Source: G965232465 sp965232465 (GTDB lineage: Bacteria > Pseudomonadota > Alphaproteobacteria > JAQWUY01). Taken from it: 64,000 bases of DNA. Shown here in pieces: positions 18,785 to 28,244 of this stretch. The notes under the pieces were generated by a model. That model saw nothing but the letters and a program-made list of their open reading frames with translations. It was not told where the DNA came from and ran no database searches. Positions within the stretch are counted from its first letter, which is position 1, and each line of letters starts with the position of its first letter. Location of the stretch: assembly GCA_965232465.1 (NCBI GenBank), contig OZ246977.1:2566884-2630883 (forward strand). The letters are read 5' to 3'. A program made the position numbers and the translations under genes.

Positions 18785-19681
18785 ATGTCCGCAAACGATC
18801 AAGTATTACCGTTTACCATCGATGATTCCCCCCTTAGCGGTCGTATCGTACGATTGCATCACTCGATCGATGCTATTTTAACACGGCATCACTATCCCCA
18901 TGCCGTGTCTGTATTGTTGGGACAATTTATGACACTAGGGGTCAGCCTTGCCACCGCCCTAAAATTCGACGGTGTATGTACCCTCGAAGCCCGGGGAAAT
19001 GGGGTTGTTCCCTTCTTGGTTGCCGACATCACCGCTCAGGGGGCGATTCGAGGATACGCCCATATCGATTCAAACAAACATATACCCGATTACAGCTGTA
19101 TTCAAGATACATTGGTTTATGCCTTAATGGGCACGGGGCATATGATATTTACCGTCGATCAGATGGGTACCAACGCACGCTACCAAGGCATCATCGAATT
19201 AAACCAACACTCTTGGGAACACTGTATGGAACAATACTTTGAAAAATCGATGCAATTCAAATCTGTATTGCGGGTGGCATGTGCCAAATACCCACACGGA
19301 TGGATAAGTGGCTGTATAACGATTCAAAAACTGCCCGAACAATCGCAAAAAACCGATACGGAAACAGAAAACGAATATTGGAATGGGGCGGTTATTTTAT
19401 TACAATCCGTCACAGATGCGGAACTGACCGACACCACCATATGCCCCAAAGTCCTCTTAACCCGCCTGTATCACGCACACCCTGTACGCATATATCCGCC
19501 CCTGTTATTACACGATACCTGCCGTTGTAACCGTCAAAAGATGCACAATACCCTTGCCCAAATTCCCGAAAAGGAACGGGGGGAATTGTTAAATGCCGAT
19601 GGGCAGATATGCGTACATTGTGAATATTGTGCCACCACACAAAATTTTTCCCCCGCAGATATTACATTACAACACATGTAA
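18785..19681 (+). CDS. hslO: Redox-regulated chaperone Hsp33
   Basis: A 298-residue holdase activated by oxidation. The start at 18785 (MSANDQVLPFTIDD) matches the family; upstream in-frame codons run inside the carbonic anhydrase gene. The C-terminal zinc switch is complete: CRC, then about 29 residues, then CVHC, in the expected CxC...CxxC form. The N-terminal region has the usual RGRIVRL-like block (SGRIVRLHHSIDAIL). It is the last gene of the arg-can-hslO run. Confidence 0.93.
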   Translation: MSANDQVLPFTIDDSPLSGRIVRLHHSIDAILTRHHYPHAVSVLLGQFMTLGVSLATALKFDGVCTLEARGNGVVPFLVADITAQGAIRGYAHIDSNKHIPDYSCIQDTLVYALMGTGHMIFTVDQMGTNARYQGIIELNQHSWEHCMEQYFEKSMQFKSVLRVACAKYPHGWISGCITIQKLPEQSQKTDTETENEYWNGAVILLQSVTDAELTDTTICPKVLLTRLYHAHPVRIYPPLLLHDTCRCNRQKMHNTLAQIPEKERGELLNADGQICVHCEYCATTQNFSPADITLQHM

Positions 19682-19758
19682 TTTTTCCCCGTAATTTTTC
19701 CCTGTGCAAGTTGCGGGAAAAAACATACAAACAAAAAACATATAAAGGAAATATACTT

Positions 19759-20769
19759 ATGCACCATACGCTTTTTAAAATATTACATATCACTGTATTA
19801 GGATACATATGGTATGCCCCCTTCGCCCCTGCCCAAAATACCACTTCCCATGTCCAATGGCATGTATCGTTATGGGGACAAAAACGGGCATTTACCGAAC
19901 ATGTGGAAAAATTGGCCACATTGATACAACAAAAATCTCAGGGTACATTTACTTTAAAATTGCAATATGGGGAAATATTATCAAAAGCACGGGAAAATCT
20001 GGATGGAATTGCTTTTGGGGCATTTGAAATGGCACAAACATGTATGGTATATCATCCTGATAAAATCCCTACGTTATCCGTAACCGCATTACCGGGGGTG
20101 GTGAAAAATACCGATTTACCCCATATCAGTGCCATATATCACCGCATCCACCAACACCCACAAATTAAAAAAGAATTCGCCAACTGGCATGCCAAAATTT
20201 TAATGCCCACACCTGTTCCCGCCTCAAACTTAATCGGCACGGGCAAAGCCCCGACCACCTTACAACACTTCAAAGGCATGCGGGTTCGTACGGGCGGACC
20301 GATGGCGGACATTATTCGACAACTGGGGGGCAATGCGATGATGTTTTCCGCATCGGAAACCTATACGGCCCTTGACACAAAAGTTGTCGATGCGGTGGCA
20401 TTTCCCCCACACGCACACCTTGCCTTTGATACGATAAATTTGGGCGATTGGCGGACAGAAAATTTGGGATTTATAACCGGGGATTGTCCCATAATCATCA
20501 ATCAAGATGCATATGATGCCCTGTCCCCCGCCCATCAACAGATTTTAACCACTTCTGTACCCGAAGCATTGACACATTATTTTAAAACCTATGCCACATA
20601 CACGCAACAATTTTTACATGCCAGCAAACACATGCAGGTCATTACCTATACGGAGGATGACCAAGCAGAAATAAAAAAACTGACCCAGCGGATTCGGCAA
20701 CAATGGGTGGCGGATATGCAAAAAAAAGGTATTGACGGACAACATATTCTTGACACCATCACAAAATGA
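19759..20769 (+). CDS. TRAP transporter substrate-binding protein, DctP-like
   Basis: A 336-residue periplasmic protein starting MHHTLFKILHITVLGY with a signal peptide ending near FAPAQ. AAGGA lies 14 bases before the ATG. The fold is that of DctP-type TRAP binding proteins: WHVSLWGQKRAFTEHVEKLATLI near the start, LQHFKGMRVRTGGPMADIIRQLGG, and VVDAVAFPPHAHLAFDTINLGDW in place of the usual substrate-site block. No DctQ or DctM genes are adjacent, so the partner must be elsewhere or the protein acts alone. The substrate cannot be told from sequence. Confidence 0.78.
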   Translation: MHHTLFKILHITVLGYIWYAPFAPAQNTTSHVQWHVSLWGQKRAFTEHVEKLATLIQQKSQGTFTLKLQYGEILSKARENLDGIAFGAFEMAQTCMVYHPDKIPTLSVTALPGVVKNTDLPHISAIYHRIHQHPQIKKEFANWHAKILMPTPVPASNLIGTGKAPTTLQHFKGMRVRTGGPMADIIRQLGGNAMMFSASETYTALDTKVVDAVAFPPHAHLAFDTINLGDWRTENLGFITGDCPIIINQDAYDALSPAHQQILTTSVPEALTHYFKTYATYTQQFLHASKHMQVITYTEDDQAEIKKLTQRIRQQWVADMQKKGIDGQHILDTITK

Positions 20770-20787
20770 TACAGTTTTGAATCCCCT

Positions 20788-21801
20788 TTAAAATGTAACC
20801 GTCAGGAAATTTTTTATAAACGCATATATACTGCCCTTGCCATAGGGAATCGCAACCTGCATCGGGGTATCGGGGGATATAAACATATTTTTTGCATATA
20901 TATGTGAATCCAACACATGTATCACAACCGCCACTTCCCCATCTGCGTTGGTATCATTTTTGATAATGTCCGATACAACCCCACGCATACGCACATTTCC
21001 CCCATAATATATGGGTATGTGCCTGTTGCTATCATCACCCCCCAAACGATCGAAAAAGGTATCGAAAAGCATATCCGCAGGTACATAAATTTTTACGGCC
21101 ACTGGGGCATCAATCGGGAATATAAACGCCGCAGAGGCGGATACCATATGCCCATCCGCAATATGCCATAAGGTTTGGCATGCTGTCTGACATGCGGTTT
21201 GATATATAATCACCCCATTTATGGGGGCTCGTACAACCCTAGTTTTAAATACCGGCTGCATAATAAGAGTGTCAAATACTTTTTGCCGTGTAACATGGGC
21301 AGTATCCTTTAAATACGCCACATGGGTTTCGGCAACTGTATCAACATACTGTTGTATTTTCCATATATTCTTTATATACGCCCCTTCATAATATGCGATT
21401 ATCCGCTGTTCATATATGGTTTTTGGATGTAAAAATAAGGGCATTTTATCATACAACAAGGCATCAAATAAAATATCTTGGTTTATATCATAAAATGTGT
21501 GCAGGGCGGCAACATCCGGCGATACATCGACTTTTACAGAAAACAGGGCTTGATTTTGGGCAACCATATGGTTCGATGGGGCAAATATAGTATCCATTTT
21601 TATGGGATGCACTTGCCCCCCCCTGTGGGTAGGGGAATCCGTGGACTTCAATATCTGTATCGGGGGGACATCCAAATATGTGGTACCTGTGAGGTACATA
21701 TACCATGGAAATTGCCATACAAATACCGCATACACCCCCACCGCTACACTGCCCAGTATACCGCCCCAATATATCGTCTTGCTCCATGTCCATGACCACA
21801 T
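20788..21801 (-). CDS. Probable membrane fusion (HlyD-like) protein
   Basis: I do not recognise a close family. One transmembrane segment lies near the N-terminus (YWGGILGSVAVGVYAVFVWQF), followed by a mostly periplasmic region. VRAPINGVIIYQ and the closing PDTPMQVAIPYGKGS resemble the lipoyl-like and beta-barrel parts of HlyD/membrane fusion proteins of type I secretion or efflux systems. Expected partners (ABC exporter, TolC-like porin) are not adjacent. The start is uncertain: the reading frame runs back to a GTG at 21867, but the ATG at 21801 gives a more usual short N-terminus. Neither has a clear ribosome site. Confidence 0.5.
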   Translation of the reverse strand: MWSWTWSKTIYWGGILGSVAVGVYAVFVWQFPWYMYLTGTTYLDVPPIQILKSTDSPTHRGGQVHPIKMDTIFAPSNHMVAQNQALFSVKVDVSPDVAALHTFYDINQDILFDALLYDKMPLFLHPKTIYEQRIIAYYEGAYIKNIWKIQQYVDTVAETHVAYLKDTAHVTRQKVFDTLIMQPVFKTRVVRAPINGVIIYQTACQTACQTLWHIADGHMVSASAAFIFPIDAPVAVKIYVPADMLFDTFFDRLGGDDSNRHIPIYYGGNVRMRGVVSDIIKNDTNADGEVAVVIHVLDSHIYAKNMFISPDTPMQVAIPYGKGSIYAFIKNFLTVTF

Positions 21802-21898
21802 GTACGCACCATACCATAAAATATAAAAGTTTGCAAAGTACGATATATTATAGTATCCTACCCACACAATAGGGTATAAACACTGTTAAAGAAACACT

Positions 21899-23791
21899 AT
21901 GGCACATATATCTGAGGCAAATATATATGATGTAATTGTAATTGGGGGGGGGCATGCGGGCTGTGATGCGGCAACCGCCGCCGCCCGTATGGGGGCGAAC
22001 ACTTTATTATTGACCAATGGCAAACACTATATCGGCGTTATGTCTTGCAATCCCGCCATTGGGGGGCTGGGCAAAGGGCATTTAGTCAAAGAAATTGATG
22101 CCTTCGATGGTGTCATGGGCCGTGTTACGGACAAAGCCGGCATCCAATACCGTATGCTAAATGCCTCCAAAGGTCCCGCTGTATGGGGGCCCCGTACACA
22201 AGCGGACCGGGCGTTATATAAATCCGCCATGCAGGATGTTATTTTTAACTATCCCAACCTGACTGTTGCCGATGGCTTAGCATCGGAAATTTTATACAAT
22301 TCTGATGCCAAAGTGATGGGAATACAGACGCAAAATAACGACTCCTATAGGTGTGGGGCGGTGGTCGTAACCACCGGTACTTTTTTAAATGGTAAAATCT
22401 TTATGGGGGATGAATCTTGGGATGCGGGTCGTATGGGCGAAGCCCCCGCCAAAAACCTGTCTGCCTGTTTACAAAATATGGGCTTTAAAATGGGGCGGTT
22501 AAAAACCGGTACCCCCGCCCGCTTGGTGGAACAGTCCCTTAATACAAATGGTCTGGATATTCAACGCCCCGACCCAACGCCTGTGCCATTTTCGTATTTA
22601 ACCCCCCGTATAACCCTTCCACAGATTCCCTGTTTTATTGCCTATACCAATGCAACATCGCATCAAATTATTCGGGATAATTTACATCGATCGGCGATGT
22701 ATTCGGGACATATAAAAGGCATAGGTCCCAGGTACTGCCCATCGATTGAAGATAAAATTGTCCGCTTTGCCGACAAACAGCACCACCAAATATTTTTGGA
22801 ACCCGAAGGCTTAAACGACAATACCATATATCCCAATGGCATGTCGATGTCCATGCCCCGCCCTATTCAGGATGCGTTTTATAGGTCGATTACAGGGTTG
22901 GAAAATGTACAGATTAAACAATACGCCTATGCCATCGAATACGATTATATCGACCCAAGACAATTAAAGCCCACACTCGAAGCAAAAAAAGTTACCGGGC
23001 TGTTTATGGCGGGGCAAATTAATGGCACAACCGGATACGAAGAAGCCGCCGCCCAAGGGCTTATCGCCGGCATTAACGCCGCCCTTGTTGCGGGCGATAG
23101 CTCCCATACATTTACCATTTCCCGTACAGATGCATATATGGGGGTTATGATTGATGATTTAATTACCCGTGGCACCAACGAACCCTATCGCATGTTTACC
23201 AGCCGGGCGGAATACCGTTTGCGGTTACGCCAAGACAATGCGGATCAAAGGCTAACCGACATTGGCATCGATATTGGCGTGGTCGGCAACACCAGAAAAC
23301 AGGCATGGCACAAAAAAAAGGCACAACTAAACGCCGTAAAAAACCGCCTGCACACATTAAAAGCCAGCCCCAATCATTTGCAACACTTCGGCATCACTAT
23401 TAACAAGGATGGCAAAGTTCGCACCGCCTTTGACATACTAGGATTACCCAATATTTCCTTTGACAATCTGTGTCGTGTATGGGCGGAGCTAAACGATATA
23501 TCCCCCAGCATGCGTCAAAATATGGAAATAGATGCCTTATACAAGGGATATATGGTACGCATGGAACAAGATATTTCCGCCTTTAAAAAAGATGAAAATT
23601 TACGCTTGCCGGCACACTTGCAATACCAAAATATTGGCGGTCTGTCATCCGAATCCATCGATAAATTAAGCCAAGCCCAACCACCAACACTAGGTGCCGC
23701 CAGCCGTATCCCGGGCATTACGCCCGCTGCACTAATAACCATATTACATTATGTACGCAAAATGCAGGATGCCCAACCACATACATCATAA
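21899..23791 (+). CDS. mnmG: tRNA uridine-5-carboxymethylaminomethyl modification enzyme
   Basis: A 630-residue FAD enzyme (GidA). With MnmE it modifies the wobble uridine (position 34) of several tRNAs. It has the FAD site IVIGGGHAGCDAATAAARMG, SCNPAIGGLGKGHLVKEIDA, the second GTFLNG block and a C-terminal helical domain ending near AASRIPGITPAALITIL. Length is normal. The order mnmG-rsmG-parA-parB is the classic near-origin block of Proteobacteria. A nine-G run (21944-21952) encodes the GGG of the FAD motif. Confidence 0.97.
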   Translation: MAHISEANIYDVIVIGGGHAGCDAATAAARMGANTLLLTNGKHYIGVMSCNPAIGGLGKGHLVKEIDAFDGVMGRVTDKAGIQYRMLNASKGPAVWGPRTQADRALYKSAMQDVIFNYPNLTVADGLASEILYNSDAKVMGIQTQNNDSYRCGAVVVTTGTFLNGKIFMGDESWDAGRMGEAPAKNLSACLQNMGFKMGRLKTGTPARLVEQSLNTNGLDIQRPDPTPVPFSYLTPRITLPQIPCFIAYTNATSHQIIRDNLHRSAMYSGHIKGIGPRYCPSIEDKIVRFADKQHHQIFLEPEGLNDNTIYPNGMSMSMPRPIQDAFYRSITGLENVQIKQYAYAIEYDYIDPRQLKPTLEAKKVTGLFMAGQINGTTGYEEAAAQGLIAGINAALVAGDSSHTFTISRTDAYMGVMIDDLITRGTNEPYRMFTSRAEYRLRLRQDNADQRLTDIGIDIGVVGNTRKQAWHKKKAQLNAVKNRLHTLKASPNHLQHFGITINKDGKVRTAFDILGLPNISFDNLCRVWAELNDISPSMRQNMEIDALYKGYMVRMEQDISAFKKDENLRLPAHLQYQNIGGLSSESIDKLSQAQPPTLGAASRIPGITPAALITILHYVRKMQDAQPHTS

Positions 23792-23817
23792 TACATACCC
23801 ACACATAGGATTCATTT

Positions 23818-24441
23818 ATGTATACTCCGCACAATTTACATACTATATTGCCCCTGCATCCCCATAGTATGGAAAAATTACAGGCGTTCGTACATATGAT
23901 TATCAAATGGCAAAAGGCGGTAAATCTGGTATCAAAACACACCATACCCCAGATTTGGCACCGCCACATCGCCGACAGCATACAAATATATCCCCATTTT
24001 CCCAAAACTTGTAAAACTATTGCTGATTTGGGCAGTGGGGCGGGATTACCCGGGATTGTTTTGGCAATCTTGGCACAAGACCCACATATGGGGCGTCGCA
24101 TCCACATCACCCTGATCGAATCGGACAAAAAGAAATCCCTATTTTTACAGCACTGTGTACGGGAATTGGGAATATCCGCATCGGTTATAAACGCCCGTAT
24201 CGAACATATCGTCCCCCTACATTTTGATAGTGTTACTGCACGGGCATTATGCAATATCACTTTATTATGTGATTTTATGGCACACCTGCAATGCCCACAA
24301 GGAATTTTCCTAAAAGGACAATCCGTCGACCAAGACATCAAACAAGCCGAATCAAAGCACCGATTCGTTGTGCAAAAAACCGAATCACTGACACAAAACG
24401 ATTCTTTTATCGTATCGATTCGTTTAATACCGCCCCCATAA
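23818..24441 (+). CDS. rsmG: 16S rRNA (guanine-527-N7) methyltransferase
   Basis: A 207-residue SAM-dependent methyltransferase (GidB). The SAM site reads ADLGSGAGLPGIVLAIL. The N-terminal block (LVSKHTIPQIWHRHIADSIQI) is the family signature, with HIADSIQI close to the standard HLLDSL form. It lies between mnmG and the parS sites, as in other Proteobacteria. Confidence 0.94.
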   Translation: MYTPHNLHTILPLHPHSMEKLQAFVHMIIKWQKAVNLVSKHTIPQIWHRHIADSIQIYPHFPKTCKTIADLGSGAGLPGIVLAILAQDPHMGRRIHITLIESDKKKSLFLQHCVRELGISASVINARIEHIVPLHFDSVTARALCNITLLCDFMAHLQCPQGIFLKGQSVDQDIKQAESKHRFVVQKTESLTQNDSFIVSIRLIPPP

Positions 24442-24472
24442 AACATACACCAACACACACAAAATATACCAG

Positions 24473-24488
24473 TGTTTCACATGAAACA
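24473..24488. promoter_or_regulatory. parS-like centromere site 1
   Basis: TGTTTCACATGAAACA, one base away from the palindromic consensus TGTTTCACGTGAAACA bound by ParB. It sits in the rsmG-parA gap, where parS sites are usual. The change from G to A breaks the symmetry at the centre. Confidence 0.82.
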
Positions 24489-24524
24489 TAGGGTATTATG
24501 ATAATATCAAAAACAAAAATATAA

Positions 24525-24540
24525 AGTTTCACATGAAACA
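24525..24540. promoter_or_regulatory. parS-like centromere site 2
   Basis: AGTTTCACATGAAACA, with the same off-consensus centre (CACATG, not CACGTG) as the first site 52 bases upstream. The shared variant suggests it is the native site of this lineage. It may also let ParB repress parA. Confidence 0.8.
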
Positions 24541-24628
24541 TTTTTTTTTGATATTTTTTTATTGTTATATATCTTTTTTTTTGATATATTTAATATAATA
24601 TATATACATGATAACATATGGGGACAAA

Positions 24629-25405
24629 ATGACTGCACAAACTGCACAGGTATTTGCATTTGCCAATCACAAAGGGGGGGTTGGAAAAACAACAACAGCG
24701 GTAAACTTAGCCGCCGCCCTTGCCGTGTGTAACAAAAAAATCTTATTGGTCGATCTGGATTCACAGGGCAATGCATCGACTGGTTTGGGGGTACAAGACC
24801 GCCAAAATATTATCGGTGCACACGATTTACTATTACATACAAGCGATTATGATGATGCCCACATCGACACAGAAATTGAAAATGTATCAATTATTCCCGC
24901 CAGCCTCGATCTGGCAACATCAGAAGTCACTTTATCAAATGTGACCGACCCGGAACAAAACCTTAAAAAATCCTTATCTCCCTATTTACATATGTACGAT
25001 TATATATTGTTGGATTGCCCCCCCAATTTGGGCATTATTACCTTAAATGCACTGGTGGCATCAAACCGTGTGATTGTACCATTACAAGCGGAATTTTATG
25101 CACTCGAAGGGTTAACACACATATTGGGTACCATACGGCGGGTACAGGATAATATCAATCCGGACCTACGGTTGGGGGGCGTATTAATTACCATGTATAA
25201 CCGCCGCAACAATCTATGTTTACATGTGGACAAAGATGTGCGTAATCATTTAGGCAATATGGTTTTTAAAACAACAATTCCCCGTAATATTCGTGTGGCA
25301 GAAGCCCCCTCTTATGGCATGCCTGTATTGTTTTACGACCCCACCTGTATCGGGGCACAGGCATATGCGGAACTTGCCATTGAATTTACCCAAAAATTTT
25401 CATAA
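24629..25405 (+). CDS. parA: Chromosome partitioning ATPase ParA
   Basis: A 258-residue Walker-type ATPase (Soj/ParA) that works with ParB-parS to segregate origins. It has the deviant Walker A in NHKGGVGKTTTAVNLAAAL, LLVDLDSQGNAS and YILLDCPPNLG, and ends with a family-typical AYAELAIEF. I chose the ATG at 24629, preceded by GGGGA; an ATG at 24608 would add seven residues. It has no N-terminal HTH, as for chromosomal ParA. It lies 24 bases before parB. Confidence 0.95.
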   Translation: MTAQTAQVFAFANHKGGVGKTTTAVNLAAALAVCNKKILLVDLDSQGNASTGLGVQDRQNIIGAHDLLLHTSDYDDAHIDTEIENVSIIPASLDLATSEVTLSNVTDPEQNLKKSLSPYLHMYDYILLDCPPNLGIITLNALVASNRVIVPLQAEFYALEGLTHILGTIRRVQDNINPDLRLGGVLITMYNRRNNLCLHVDKDVRNHLGNMVFKTTIPRNIRVAEAPSYGMPVLFYDPTCIGAQAYAELAIEFTQKFS

Positions 25406-25429
25406 CACCCTATTTAAGGACAATACCCC

Positions 25430-26323
25430 ATGGTTAAAGCAAAGAAAAAAAGAAAAAAACCCCAAAATGGATTGGGACGGGGTCTAGATTCGCTTATTGG
25501 CACCCCCCATTTTGACACCCTTAAAAATAATATAGTAGATGTGGAAATACAAAACCTGCGGACGGGGATTGGACAACCCCGTAAAAACTTTAACGAATCG
25601 AATTTACAGGAACTTGCCGAATCGATTCGGGAAACAGGGGTGATACAACCATTATTGGTTCGGGATACGGATGGCACACATACCACCTATGAAATTATCG
25701 CTGGGGAACGCAGGTATCGGGCGGCAAAAATAGTGTCTCTACAAACCTTACCTTGTATTGTGATGAAAATTGACGATACCACCGCCCACGAAGTGGCACT
25801 GATTGAAAACATCCAACGGGAAGATCTGAATCCTATGGAAGAAGCGCTTGGGTATCAAAAGATTATTGATACTTTCGGCTATACCCAAGACCAAATGGCA
25901 CAAAAGGTCGGCAAATCCCGTTCCCATATTGCCAATGTATTGCGGTTATTAAACCTGCCCCAACAAGTACAACATCACATCAGCGATGGCAATATCAGTT
26001 TAGGACACGCCAAAGTATTGGTGGGTGTCGAAAACGCCCCCTCCCTTGCCAAAAAAATTATCGACGAAAATATGAATGTCCGGGAAACAGAAAAATATGT
26101 AAAAAAATTAAAAAGAAAAACCCCCTTAAAACCATCCCCCGCCATCGACGGTGACATACACACCCTAAAAAAAACACAAGAACAATTATTAAGCCAATTA
26201 TATAAACGATCCGTCGCCATCAAAATCAATGCCAAAGGGGCGGGCAAAATTACCTTGTCATTTAACAACAAGCATGATCTCAATGCCTTATTAGAAATGC
26301 TTGCCAACATGCGGGAGGCATAA
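25430..26323 (+). CDS. parB: Chromosome partitioning protein ParB
   Basis: A 297-residue centromere-binding CTPase. It has GLGRGLDSLIG at the start, the CTP-binding AGERRYRAAK and ENIQREDLNPMEEA motifs, and the HTH GYTQDQMAQKVGKSRSHIANVLRLLNLP that binds parS. The C-terminal dimer domain is present (ALLEMLANM). The DNA-binding helices should be compared with homologues, because both local parS sites are off-consensus. Confidence 0.96.
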   Translation: MVKAKKKRKKPQNGLGRGLDSLIGTPHFDTLKNNIVDVEIQNLRTGIGQPRKNFNESNLQELAESIRETGVIQPLLVRDTDGTHTTYEIIAGERRYRAAKIVSLQTLPCIVMKIDDTTAHEVALIENIQREDLNPMEEALGYQKIIDTFGYTQDQMAQKVGKSRSHIANVLRLLNLPQQVQHHISDGNISLGHAKVLVGVENAPSLAKKIIDENMNVRETEKYVKKLKRKTPLKPSPAIDGDIHTLKKTQEQLLSQLYKRSVAIKINAKGAGKITLSFNNKHDLNALLEMLANMREA

Positions 26324-26470
26324 CCCCTATATATAAAACACAAAAACCATCTGGCGATGTTCTTTTATCCCTATATACCCCCTTTCTAAGTAATTCCCAT
26401 TTCACAGGGCAACTTATGATATTACAAATAACAGTGTCTATTAAATGCTTAGTCACAGATGTACTATAAT

Positions 26471-27691
26471 ATGAAAATTCACATTCCAAATCCGCATCCT
26501 GTACAGGAAATTTTCACCCATATGCACACCGCAGGATATGACATCCGTATCGTTGGCGGATATGTGCGCGATAGGATACTGCATATGGAATCGGGTGCAG
26601 ACAACACAGATATAAACACTATAGATATAGATTTGGCAACCCCCGCCACACCCGAAACCGTACACCAGATTTTTACCGATTCGGGGTACAAAGTCCTACC
26701 GATTGGGATAAAGCATGGTACGGTACAAGTGGTTATGCCCATTTCCAAAACAGATAATGATACATACAAAATATTTGAAATAACCACCCTGCGACAGGAT
26801 ATACAAACGGATGGACGGCATGCGGTGGTACGCTTTACCCATGATTGGGCAACCGATGCCCAGCGGCGGGATTTCACCATCAACAGCTTATACGCAGATA
26901 TACATGGCACTGTATATGATTATTGTGGTGGTGTTCAAGATATATGGGATAAAAAAATCCGTTTTATTGGCAACGCCAAAACCCGCATTAAAGAAGATGC
27001 ACTAAGGATTTTGCGGTTTTGGCGATTTGTTGTAAAAACCGGTTGGAATTATGATACTTCTGTGTTACAGATTTTTCAAGATATGGCACCGCATATACGC
27101 CATATATCCTATGACCGTATACGGGATGAAATGATAAAGATGCTGTTATACGCACATGATCCTTGCCCTGCCCTGTGGGGTATGTATAATTGTGGGGTTA
27201 TCGCACGGATTGTACCATTTGCGGTACCAAGTTCCTTGCCACTGATGACCGAACAAGTGGCCACCAGCACCGATATATACGCCAAAATAATCGCCCTGTG
27301 CAATGGCAATGCCACCCATATAAAGACCTTAGGGGATGTATGGGGGATGAGCAATGCCCAAAAACGCCATTTACAACATACGATTACCATATATAACAAT
27401 CCGGCATTTGTACCGCCCATGGTATATAAGTTTTTATATTATTATGGATACGATACCGTATACAGTGCGGGCATATTAAAAAATACACAATTAATAGATT
27501 CGATAAAAGCCCACACCCCATATAAAAAACCCTTATTCCCTGTATCAGGCAGCGACCTTATTCAAATGGGCATTCCCCAAGGGGCAAAATTAGGGGGTAT
27601 GTTAAAGTTTCTCGAATCATGGTGGGTGGATCAAAAATGTACACCGAAAAAACAAGACTGTTTAATAATGGCGTTACGGCTCAGAAAATAA
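26471..27691 (+). CDS. cca: CCA-adding tRNA nucleotidyltransferase
   Basis: A 406-residue class II nucleotidyltransferase of the CCA-adding/poly(A) polymerase family. It shows IRIVGGYVRDRIL, the metal-binding DIDLATPATPE, RRDFTINSLYAD and a downstream DALRILRFWRF. It builds or repairs the 3' CCA of tRNAs. A perfect -10 sequence (TATAAT, 26465-26470) touches the ATG, so either transcription starts inside the gene and M18 (MHTAGYDIRIVGG) at 26522 is also used, or the match is chance. Confidence 0.9.
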   Translation: MKIHIPNPHPVQEIFTHMHTAGYDIRIVGGYVRDRILHMESGADNTDINTIDIDLATPATPETVHQIFTDSGYKVLPIGIKHGTVQVVMPISKTDNDTYKIFEITTLRQDIQTDGRHAVVRFTHDWATDAQRRDFTINSLYADIHGTVYDYCGGVQDIWDKKIRFIGNAKTRIKEDALRILRFWRFVVKTGWNYDTSVLQIFQDMAPHIRHISYDRIRDEMIKMLLYAHDPCPALWGMYNCGVIARIVPFAVPSSLPLMTEQVATSTDIYAKIIALCNGNATHIKTLGDVWGMSNAQKRHLQHTITIYNNPAFVPPMVYKFLYYYGYDTVYSAGILKNTQLIDSIKAHTPYKKPLFPVSGSDLIQMGIPQGAKLGGMLKFLESWWVDQKCTPKKQDCLIMALRLRK

Positions 27692-27709
27692 AAATCTTCC
27701 AAAAAAGAA

Positions 27710-27732
27710 ACCCCCATTATAAGAATGAGGGT
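27710..27732. terminator. Hairpin after cca
   Basis: ACCCCCATT and AATGAGGGT pair (one G-T) around a short loop. The plus-strand side lacks a clear T-tract, while the minus-strand side has one, so it may act on both strands or mainly on the minus strand. Confidence 0.45.
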
Positions 27733-28158
27733 AAGTTTTGAAGTATCTAAGTAGTCATATCTAATATTCATGCTACACACATAAACATTACATATTACAC
27801 TCAGGAATAATAGTACCATTGTTACTATCAATCCTAACTGCTTGCAACAGCAATATAGTATAATATGGGGAACATGTGCTTTGTGATTCCGCAAACGGAT
27901 ATATTTTTTACATGTACATACATATGGGGCTTATAAAAATGCGTTAAATATCCCCTATAATCGTTATTAACACCATATTTCATTCACGCTTCGCAAACAA
28001 CATACCATAATTGAACCATTATACATATTAAAATGAACAACATGTCCATAAAACATCCCTGTACAATATATACAATGCCAGTTATAAAATTACCTTATTT
28101 TAAAATAAAAATCTTTTAAAACAAAAGGTTAAGAAATTTTATAAAAAAATATGGAAAA
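27733..28158. other. AT-rich gene-free region before pstS
   Basis: About 430 bases. I see no tRNA, no convincing gene and no strong repeat. A minus-strand hydrophobic reading frame (27631-27894) overlaps the end of cca and was not accepted. Confidence 0.6.
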
Positions 28159-28176
28159 TGTAACATTTTTGTAACA
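28159..28176 (+). promoter_or_regulatory. Pho box upstream of pstS
   Basis: Two direct repeats TGTAACA (28159-28165 and 28170-28176), spaced 11 bases start to start with a T-rich gap, match the PhoB-binding layout of two 7-base repeats. Phosphate starvation should therefore induce pstSCAB. No phoB, phoR or phoU is in the window. Confidence 0.78.
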
Positions 28177-28244
28177 TTTATTTGTTAATATGCATAAAGT
28201 TAAAAGTTCAAAACTATGTTTATTATGTAAGGGAGCAATATGGA

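Noticed and set aside
26465..26470. TATAAT as the promoter of cca
   Set aside because: It touches the ATG, so it could only serve an internal start; the -35 is poor.
27631..27894. Minus-strand 87-codon hydrophobic frame that looked like a small toxin
   Set aside because: It overlaps the end of cca, has no ribosome site, lacks Hok-type motifs, and a hairpin lies in its 3' part.
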